This document shows, piece after piece, positions 57,506 to 64,000 of a stretch of DNA of 64,000 nt. Source of the stretch: Meiothermus taiwanensis DSM 14542. GTDB taxonomy: Bacteria > Deinococcota > Deinococci > Deinococcales > Thermaceae. Position numbers and translations under genes: made by a program. Each line of letters begins with the position of its first letter. Positions within the stretch are counted from its first letter, which is position 1. The notes under the pieces were generated by a model. That model made no database searches. It was not told where the DNA came from and worked only from the letters and a program-made list of their open reading frames with translations. The stretch lies in contig AXWR01000007.1 in NCBI GenBank assembly GCA_000482765.1, forward strand, positions 1 to 64,000. The letters are read 5' to 3'.

Positions 57506-58669
57506 GTGGATGTCTTTCCTCTACCTGCGCTGGCCGCTTTAGCGTTTATACTGGGCAGCCTGATTGGCTCTTTTTTGAACGTGGTCATTTATCGCCTTCC
57601 GGCTGGTCTTTCGGTGGTCTGGCCGCGATCGCGCTGCCCCCATTGTGAGCACACCCTTTCCCCAGCCGAGCTGGTGCCAATTGCCTCCTGGGTTCTGCAG
57701 GGTGGCCGGTGCAGAAACTGTAAGGCTGCCATCTCGGTGCGTTACCCGCTGGTAGAAGCCCTGACAGCAGCCCTGTTTAGCCTATCCGCAATTTTGCACC
57801 CCGTTTTCCCCGATCTGGTCTTTATATGGGCCTTTATCGCCCTGCTAATTGCCCTGTCATTTATTGACATTGACACCAAAACCCTGCCCAATTCACTCAA
57901 TTTCACCGGATTCTTCCTGGGCCTGCTGGGGGCGGGGGCGCTGGGTTTCCCACATAGCTTTCAGACCGCTCTGGAAGGCGGCCTGATGGGCGCCGGCTTG
58001 GTCGCGTTGTTCGCAGGCTATGGCGGATGGCTGTACAACCGCTTCAAGGATGGCCCTCGCGAAGGCCCCTTCGGTGTGCACCTGGTACATCTGGCTGCCA
58101 TGCTTGGGGCCTGGGGTGGGATGCTGGGCAGCGTAGGGGGCACCTGGCTGGGCGGGCTGGGCCTTGTGGTGGGGCTGCTAAACGCCTCGCTCAACGCCCG
58201 CACAGGTAAGGTATGGGCACTGCACGACAGCCTGACCCTCGGTCTTGCTGCGCTGGCCCCGCTTGCTGCCTGGGCGCTGGGTCTTTCCCCGCTGGAGAGC
58301 CTTCGGGGTTTGCTGGTCAGCGCAGGGGGCATGGCCCTGGCCGGCATGCTGTACTGGTGGCTCCGCAACCCATCCGATAAGGTGGAGCCCCCATCCACCG
58401 AAGAAAACCCGCAAGGGTACGTGACCGTAATGGGCTATGGCGATGTGGTGCTGGCCGGATTTCTAGGGGTCTGGCTGGGCTTTGCCAACCTGCTGGTGGC
58501 CGTTTTTATCGCCGTTTTTGCTGGCGCTGTCATCGGTCTGATCATGCGCAGGTATAGCGGCGAGAGTCAAATACCATTCGGGCCGTATCTGGCTATTGGC
58601 GGACTGGTTGCGTTCTTCTATGGAACCGCCCTTGTGCAGTGGTACCTGCGCTACATTGGACTGGCGTAG
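57506..58669 (+). CDS. pilD: Prepilin peptidase PilD with internal duplication
   Basis: Cleaves and N-methylates type IV pilin precursors in the membrane. The 387 residues include the N-terminal cytoplasmic methylase loop with CxxC pairs (Cys44/47, Cys69/72), the first catalytic Asp near residue 121 (FIDIDTKTLP) and the second Asp313 in MGYGDVVLAGF. The Asps are about 190 residues apart, against roughly 60-70 in typical enzymes. Residues 155-204 (GGLMGAGLVALFAG...REGPFGVHLVHLAAMLGAW) look like a degenerate copy of the segment that bears the second Asp, here without it. The protein would have about 9-11 membrane segments. Confidence 0.93.
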   Translation: MDVFPLPALAALAFILGSLIGSFLNVVIYRLPAGLSVVWPRSRCPHCEHTLSPAELVPIASWVLQGGRCRNCKAAISVRYPLVEALTAALFSLSAILHPVFPDLVFIWAFIALLIALSFIDIDTKTLPNSLNFTGFFLGLLGAGALGFPHSFQTALEGGLMGAGLVALFAGYGGWLYNRFKDGPREGPFGVHLVHLAAMLGAWGGMLGSVGGTWLGGLGLVVGLLNASLNARTGKVWALHDSLTLGLAALAPLAAWALGLSPLESLRGLLVSAGGMALAGMLYWWLRNPSDKVEPPSTEENPQGYVTVMGYGDVVLAGFLGVWLGFANLLVAVFIAVFAGAVIGLIMRRYSGESQIPFGPYLAIGGLVAFFYGTALVQWYLRYIGLA

Positions 58670-58812
58670 CTTGAGCCGGCAATTGAGGCGCATCATCCAC
58701 ACAGGGCAGTCGGCCTCAAAAAAACCTGTGCGAAAGGTGGCGTTGCTGGATTTTTCGTCGCGTGCAGCGCAAAAGGGTATCCTTAAGTCTAGGCGTCCTG
58801 GGATAGAGGCGT

Positions 58813-59864
<1,052 letters not shown>

Positions 59865-59929
59865 GCCCGCACCTTTGGAGGGGGCGCAGGGGGTGAGCGG
59901 CTTCACCTTTGCCCACCCCTCACCCCAAC

Positions 59930-59950
59930 CCCTCTCCCGGTGGGAGAGGG
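59930..59950. repeat. Palindrome of a widespread GC-rich intergenic repeat
   Basis: CCCTCTCCC (59930-59938) and GGGAGAGGG (59942-59950) form a 9-bp stem with a GGT loop. Together with the preceding CACCCCTCACCCC block it resembles a repeat seen in many unrelated bacterial genomes, which translates as [15 protein letters not shown] peptides. It lies between gapA and pgk. Confidence 0.5.
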
Positions 59951-59971
59951 CATTTGTCTAGGAGGTCAACC

Positions 59972-61159
59972 ATGCGAACACTCAGAGACTTCAACGCTGC
60001 CGGTAAGCGCGTGCTGGTGCGGGTAGACTTCAACGTGCCCATCAAAGAGGGCAAAGTCAAGGACGAGACCCGGGTGGCGGCGGCCATCCCAACCCTGAAG
60101 CACTTGCTGGAACAGGGCGCAACCCTGGTGTTGTTCTCGCACCTTGGGCGTCCCAAGGGCGGCTACGAAGAGGCCAGCAGCCTGGCACCTGTGGCCCCGG
60201 TTCTGGAAAAACACCTGGGCAAGCCGGTGGTTTTCATCGGGGGCTCGCCGGAGCTGACCCCGGCCAGCGAGGCCACCCTGGAGCGCGTGCAGGCCGCGCC
60301 CCCCGGCTCGGTCATTCTGCTGGACAACGTGCGCTTCGAGCCGGGTGAGGAAAAGAACGACGAGGAGCTGGCGAAGAAGTTTGCACGACTGGGGGATGCC
60401 TTTGTGCTCGATGCTTTTGGCTCGGCCCACCGGGCCCACGCCTCGGTGACCGGGGTGGCCCGGTTTTTGCCCAGTTACGCGGGCTTTCTGATGGAAAAAG
60501 AGGTCAGCAGCATCGGTAAGGTGCTGCACAACCCCGAAAAGCCCTACTGGGTGGTGCTGGGCGGGGCCAAGGTCTCGGACAAGATTGGGGTGATCGAGAA
60601 CCTGCTGCCCAAAGTGACCGGGATGGTGATTGGGGGGGCCATGGCCTTCACCTTCATCAAGGCCCAGGGGGGGCAGGTGGGCAAGAGCCTGGTGGAGGAC
60701 GACAAGCTGGATCTGGCCCGCGACCTTATCAAAAGGGCCTCCGACCTGGGGGTAAAGTTGCTGCTGCCCACCGATGTGGTGGCGGCGCAAAAAATTGAGG
60801 CCGGGGCGCCCACCCGGGTGATGCCTGCGAACGCCATCGAGGACGGCTGGATGGGGCTGGACATTGGGCCCGAGAGTGCCAAAGCCTTTGCCGAGGCGCT
60901 GCGAGGCGCCAAGACGGTGCTCTGGAACGGCCCCATGGGGGTCTTCGAGGTAGATGACTTTGCCAAGGGCACCCTGGCCGTGGGCGAGGCCATCGCTCGC
61001 CTCGAGGGCGCCTTTACCGTGATTGGCGGGGGCGACTCGGTGGCGGCGGCCAACAAACTGGGCATGGCCGATAAGTTTAGCCATGTCTCCACCGGCGGGG
61101 GGGCCAGCCTCGAGCTCCTGGAACTCGGCACCCTGCCGGGCATAGAAGCGCTAAACTAG
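59972..61159 (+). CDS. pgk: Phosphoglycerate kinase
   Basis: Makes ATP from 1,3-bisphosphoglycerate. The 395 residues show the signature [48 protein letters not shown], the nucleotide-binding [15 protein letters not shown] and the hinge-C-terminal GGGDSVAA...[13 protein letters not shown]. The ATG behind GGAGG is chosen; a TTG start 21 codons upstream would only translate the intergenic repeat. The GNAT gene follows after 3 nt. Confidence 0.97.
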   Translation: MRTLRDFNAAGKRVLVRVDFNVPIKEGKVKDETRVAAAIPTLKHLLEQGATLVLFSHLGRPKGGYEEASSLAPVAPVLEKHLGKPVVFIGGSPELTPASEATLERVQAAPPGSVILLDNVRFEPGEEKNDEELAKKFARLGDAFVLDAFGSAHRAHASVTGVARFLPSYAGFLMEKEVSSIGKVLHNPEKPYWVVLGGAKVSDKIGVIENLLPKVTGMVIGGAMAFTFIKAQGGQVGKSLVEDDKLDLARDLIKRASDLGVKLLLPTDVVAAQKIEAGAPTRVMPANAIEDGWMGLDIGPESAKAFAEALRGAKTVLWNGPMGVFEVDDFAKGTLAVGEAIARLEGAFTVIGGGDSVAAANKLGMADKFSHVSTGGGASLELLELGTLPGIEALN

Positions 61160-61162
61160 GGC

Positions 61163-61621
61163 ATGCCCCTCCACATCCAGGCCGAACCCCCGGACAGCCC
61201 CATCGCCAGGGCCCTGATCGCCGAGCTCGATGCAGTCTTGGAGCCGCTGTACCCCCCCAAAAGCCGTCACGGGTATAGCGTAGAAAAACTCATCCAGCAG
61301 GAGGTCGCTTTCTTTGTGGCCTACCTGGACGGCCAGCCGGCGGGCTGTGGTGGGGTGCAGCTATTTGGCGAGGAGTACGCCGAGTTCAAGCGGATGTACG
61401 TGCGGCCTGCGTTTCGCGGGCAGGGTGTGGGGAAGCGGCTTCTGGCCCATCTGCAGGCCTATGCCTACGAGCGGGGCCTGCGGGTGTTGCGGCTCGAGAC
61501 CGGGATCTTCCAGACCGAGGCCATCGGCCTGTACCAGCGTTTCGGCTTCCGGCGCATCCCCCCGTTTGGCCCCTACTTTGAAGACCCGGTGAGCCTCTGC
61601 ATGGAGAAAAGGCTCGCATAG
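61163..61621 (+). CDS. GNAT-family N-acetyltransferase
   Basis: A 152-residue acetyl-CoA-dependent acetyltransferase. The core motifs are the strand pair EYAEFKRMYVRPAFRGQGVGKRLL (Q/RxxGxG/A acetyl-CoA loop RGQGVG) and GLRVLRLETGIFQTEAIGLYQRFGFRRI. The substrate is unknown. It is cotranscribed with pgk, three bases behind it; a hairpin with GC-rich arms follows the gene. Confidence 0.86.
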   Translation: MPLHIQAEPPDSPIARALIAELDAVLEPLYPPKSRHGYSVEKLIQQEVAFFVAYLDGQPAGCGGVQLFGEEYAEFKRMYVRPAFRGQGVGKRLLAHLQAYAYERGLRVLRLETGIFQTEAIGLYQRFGFRRIPPFGPYFEDPVSLCMEKRLA

Positions 61622-61652
61622 CCAGCCATTGCTGCCAGGCTCAAAGCAGCTA

Positions 61653-61673
61653 AAGGCCCCACACTGGGGCCTT
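61653..61673 (+). terminator. Terminator after the gapA-pgk-GNAT genes
   Basis: AAGGCCCC (61653-61660) pairs with GGGGCCTT (61666-61673) around ACACT, followed by the T-rich GCTTGTTGGTTT. It fits an intrinsic terminator. Confidence 0.65.
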
Positions 61674-61718
61674 GCTTGTTGGTTTCGCCATCGCCCTGGG
61701 GACAGGGGTTGTACCTGG

Positions 61719-61747
61719 TTGCAAATTTTGGATACAAAGGATACAGT
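61719..61747 (+). promoter_or_regulatory. Promoter (TTGCAA-N17-TACAGT) and likely operator of the GntR-acdS genes
   Basis: The -35 and -10 boxes have ideal spacing, and TACAGT is six bases before the ATG: a full leaderless promoter. GGATACA is repeated at 61730-61736 and 61739-61745, overlapping the -10 box, a possible site for the GntR protein itself. Confidence 0.65.
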
Positions 61748-61753
61748 GCTGGA

Positions 61754-62398
61754 ATGTTCCGCGCATCCCTGACCTCCCCCGAGCGGGTGGCCCGGCAAAT
61801 CCGCGAGCGGATTCTGGCGGGGCGGTATCCTGGCGGCACCATCCTGCGCCAGGAGGAGCTGGCGGCGGAGCTCGGCGTGAGCCGCATGCCCGTGCGCGAG
61901 GCCCTGCGCCAGTTGGCGGCGGAGGGGCTGCTGATCCTCCACCCTCACCGGGGTGCGGTGGTGGCCGAGCTCTCGCTGGCCGAACTCGAGGAAATCTACG
62001 AGATGCGGGCGGCGCTCGAGCCCCTGGCCCTGCGCCTGGCCATCCCCCGGCTGGGCAAGGGCCAGCTCGGCGAAGCCGAGGACGCCCTGGACGAAGCCGA
62101 GCGCGTGCACGATGGGCAGCGCCTGAGCCAGCTCAACTGGAGGTTCCACGCCGCACTGTACCGCCCCGCAGAGCGGCCCCGGCTGCTTTCCACCATCGAG
62201 CTGCTGCACCTGAACGTAGACCGCTACATGCGCATGATCCTCACGGTCATGCAGCACCGCGAGCAGTCCAACCTCGAGCACCGCCTGCTGCTCGAGGCCT
62301 GCCGGGCAAGGGAGGTCGAAAGGGCTTCCCGCCTGCTACAACAACACATCCTCGAGGCCGGCCAGCGCCTGGTGCAGTTCCTAAAGGAGAAGGTATGA
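61754..62398 (+). CDS. GntR-family regulator (FadR/FCD subgroup)
   Basis: A 214-residue regulator with an N-terminal winged helix ([30 protein letters not shown]) and an all-helical FCD ligand domain (from [19 protein letters not shown] to [22 protein letters not shown]), which has the Asp/His residues that often bind a metal in this group. It overlaps the ACC deaminase gene by four bases, so it very likely controls that gene. ACC deaminase genes in Proteobacteria are usually controlled by an Lrp-type protein, so this pairing differs. Confidence 0.9.
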   Translation: MFRASLTSPERVARQIRERILAGRYPGGTILRQEELAAELGVSRMPVREALRQLAAEGLLILHPHRGAVVAELSLAELEEIYEMRAALEPLALRLAIPRLGKGQLGEAEDALDEAERVHDGQRLSQLNWRFHAALYRPAERPRLLSTIELLHLNVDRYMRMILTVMQHREQSNLEHRLLLEACRAREVERASRLLQQHILEAGQRLVQFLKEKV

Positions 62399-63402
62399 AG
62401 CTGGAGAAATTTCCCCGCTACCCCCTGATGTTTGGCCCCTCGCCAATCCACCCCCTCAAAAGGCTCTCCGCGTATCTTGGGGTGGAGGTCTGGGCCAAAC
62501 GCGAAGACTGCAACAGCGGCCTGGCCTTTGGTGGCAATAAGGTGCGCAAGCTGGAGTACTTGGTACCCGAGGCCCTGGCCCAGGGCTGCGATACGCTGGT
62601 CTCAATTGGCGGGGTGCAGTCCAACCATACCCGCCAGGTGGCCGCCGTAGCGGCCCACCTGGGCCTCAAAGCCCTCCTGGTGCAGGAGCACTGGGTCAAC
62701 TACGAGGATCCCCTCTACGACCAGGTGGGCAATATCCTCCTCTCGCGCATCCTGGGAGCCGAGGTGGAGCTCAGCCCGGCGGGGTTCAGCATTGGCCTGC
62801 GGGAGAGCTGGCAGCAGGCCCTGGAAAAGGTGCGGCAACGGGGCGGCAAACCCTATGCCATCCCCGCTGGCGCCTCCGATCACCCGCTCGGGGGGCTGGG
62901 CTTCGCCCGCTTCGCCGAGGAAGTCGCGCAGCAGGAGAAGGAACTGGGCCTCTTCTTCGACTACGTCATCGTCTGCTCGGTGACCGGCAGCACCCAGGCC
63001 GGGATGATCGTGGGGTTTGCAGCCCAGGACAGGCCGCGCAAGGTGGTGGGCATCGATGCCTCGGCCAAGCCAGCCGAGACCCGCGCCGCTGTACACAAGA
63101 TCGCCCGCTTCACCGCCGAGGCCGTCGAACTGGGCCGCGATATTACCGAGGAGGATGTGATTCTGCTCGAGGATTACGCGGGGCCAGAGTACGGCCTACC
63201 CAACCCAGGCACCCTCGAGGCCATCCGGCTGGCCGCCCACCTGGAAGGCATGATCACCGACGTGGTCTACGAGGGTAAGTCGATGCACGCGCTCATCGAT
63301 ATGGCCCGCAAAGGCCAGTTCGAAAAGGGCGCCCGCGTGCTCTATGTGCACCTGGGCGGGGCCCCGGCCATGAACGCCTACGCCAGCCTGTACCGGTCTT
63401 AA
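62395..63402 (+). CDS. acdS: 1-aminocyclopropane-1-carboxylate (ACC) deaminase
   Basis: A PLP enzyme that opens the ACC ring to 2-oxobutyrate and ammonia. The 335 residues match true ACC deaminases closely: [22 protein letters not shown] (PLP lysine in GGNKVRK), [22 protein letters not shown], and the AGPEYGLPN motif, whose Tyr-294-type residue helps separate ACC deaminase from D-cysteine desulfhydrase. A desulfhydrase activity cannot be excluded. The gene overlaps the GntR regulator gene (ATGA). ACC is the ethylene precursor of plants, an unexpected substrate for a hot-spring bacterium. Confidence 0.88.
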   Translation: MKLEKFPRYPLMFGPSPIHPLKRLSAYLGVEVWAKREDCNSGLAFGGNKVRKLEYLVPEALAQGCDTLVSIGGVQSNHTRQVAAVAAHLGLKALLVQEHWVNYEDPLYDQVGNILLSRILGAEVELSPAGFSIGLRESWQQALEKVRQRGGKPYAIPAGASDHPLGGLGFARFAEEVAQQEKELGLFFDYVIVCSVTGSTQAGMIVGFAAQDRPRKVVGIDASAKPAETRAAVHKIARFTAEAVELGRDITEEDVILLEDYAGPEYGLPNPGTLEAIRLAAHLEGMITDVVYEGKSMHALIDMARKGQFEKGARVLYVHLGGAPAMNAYASLYRS

Positions 63403-63442
63403 GAAGCGTCCCCTCGAGCCTGCCTCAAGCGGCTGCGAGAAA

Positions 63443-63467
63443 AACCGGGCGGGGCTTCCGCCCGGTT
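63443..63467 (-). terminator. Terminator of the ferritin-like gene
   Basis: AACCGGGCGG (63443-63452) pairs with CCGCCCGGTT (63458-63467); on the minus strand a run of T follows the stem, as expected for an intrinsic terminator of the gene to the right. Confidence 0.75.
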
Positions 63468-63480
63468 GTGCGCTATGGCT

Positions 63481-63999
63481 TCAGGTGGTCTTGATGCTGC
63501 CGTTGAGCCCCATGGGGAAGAAGCCCCCCATGCTCACGCCGGCGTTGCCGGTCAGGTATACGATCTTGAGCACCTCGCTGGTGGTGCGCCCGTAGGCCAC
63601 AGCGTTGGCATCGGCGGCCACCAGGTTGGCTTTACCCATCTTGGTAATGCCCTCGTCCTTGCCCCCACCCACGCTGCCGCGCAGGTCGCTGATGGCCTGC
63701 ACCACCTGCTCCACGGTGAGGCTCGAGGTCACCATCATGTCCTTGCGTTCGTGCAGCAGCAGCCGGATGAGCCCAGCGTGGTAGGCTTCCACGGCCAGAA
63801 TGCCCGCGGCCGGATCCAACACATTGTTCTTGTCGGTGATCAGCTTGGCCGCACCTTTGTAGGCTGTCACGCCCACATCCTCGAAAATAAAGGCCCCGTG
63901 AATAAAGAAGAGTTCGTTGGCAAAGGGATTGAAGTTGGTGATGGCCCCATTGCTGGCGGCATTCCCGGCGTCCCGAAAAGCCTGGTCAAGGTCGATCAC
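63481..63999 (-). CDS. Ferritin-like domain protein (Ferritin_2 type), 5' end outside the window
   Basis: The visible 172 residues are the C-terminal part of a four-helix ferritin-like protein: [24 protein letters not shown], then [25 protein letters not shown], which carries the Glu-x-x-His pair of the family, and a Gly-rich C terminus. Members of this group (dessication-associated, exported ferritins) are common in Deinococcus-Thermus. The start and any signal peptide lie beyond base 64000. The function, probably in metal or oxidative stress handling, is inferred. Confidence 0.72.
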   Translation of the reverse strand: MIDLDQAFRDAGNAASNGAITNFNPFANELFFIHGAFIFEDVGVTAYKGAAKLITDKNNVLDPAAGILAVEAYHAGLIRLLLHERKDMMVTSSLTVEQVVQAISDLRGSVGGGKDEGITKMGKANLVAADANAVAYGRTTSEVLKIVYLTGNAGVSMGGFFPMGLNGSIKTT

Positions 64000-64000
64000 C

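Noticed and set aside
61672..63402. A 576-residue reading frame extending ACC deaminase upstream
   Set aside because: The upstream part is a shadow frame of the GntR gene; the ATG overlapping the GntR stop gives the standard enzyme length.

Overview
The window is about 64 kb of GC-rich (roughly 63-65 %) chromosomal DNA from a member of the Deinococcus-Thermus phylum. Close protein resemblance to Thermus in the V/A-type ATP synthase, PilF, Mn-catalase, HspR and malate dehydrogenase, combined with sequence divergence and heavy use of the palindrome CTCGAG, points to Meiothermus or a close relative (inference; no database search was possible). It is ordinary core chromosome: no phage, IS transposase, CRISPR array, tRNA or rRNA gene was seen. 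Genes are tightly packed. Many start codons lie 6-9 nt downstream of a TANNNT -10 box, the leaderless-mRNA layout known in this phylum.

Layout. 0-2.6 kb: a secreted subtilase whose lipoprotein signal peptide is out of frame, and rlmH. 2.7-7.9 kb: branched-chain 2-oxoacid dehydrogenase operon (E1a, E1b, E2) followed by E3. 8-13 kb: minC, a DUF420 membrane protein, a DapA-family aldolase, an LEA2-type lipoprotein and an ABC-2 exporter. 13-18.2 kb: histidine utilisation, hutH divergent from hutC-hutU-hutI, with a HutC-type palindrome between them. 18.4-24.7 kb: sbcD-sbcC, murJ and an unusual regulator made of two HspR domains in tandem. 24.9-30 kb: malic enzyme and malate dehydrogenase (divergent), a block of MITE-like palindromes, a phosphoribosyltransferase and aspartokinase with an internal beta-subunit start. 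30-31.9 kb: small membrane proteins and a nitrilase-family amidohydrolase.

31.9-38.3 kb: a class Ib ribonucleotide reductase operon (nrdI-nrdE-nrdF) preceded by two NrdR-like boxes and a cobalamin riboswitch, and followed by a thioesterase, cbiB and a frameshifted threonine-phosphate decarboxylase-like gene. The NrdF carries a C-terminal ATP-cone that NrdE lacks; this is the most novel item in the window. It suggests that overall activity control has moved to the radical-generating subunit, in an operon also sensing dNTP/ATP status (NrdR) and B12 (riboswitch).

38.2-46.9 kb: a nine-gene V/A-ATPase operon read right to left (G-I-L-E-C-F-A-B-D) from a near-consensus promoter; hairpins flank the proteolipid gene. 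47-50.2 kb: an rRNA methyltransferase, then an OxyR with both redox cysteines divergent from Mn-catalase. 50.4-58.7 kb: a PEGA-domain protein, an M20 peptidase, the pilus ATPase PilF, a YqeG phosphatase, a laccase-domain protein and an enlarged PilD with an internal duplication. 58.8-64 kb: gapA-pgk, a GNAT acetyltransferase, a GntR regulator overlapping an ACC deaminase gene, and the 3' part of a ferritin-like gene cut by the window end.
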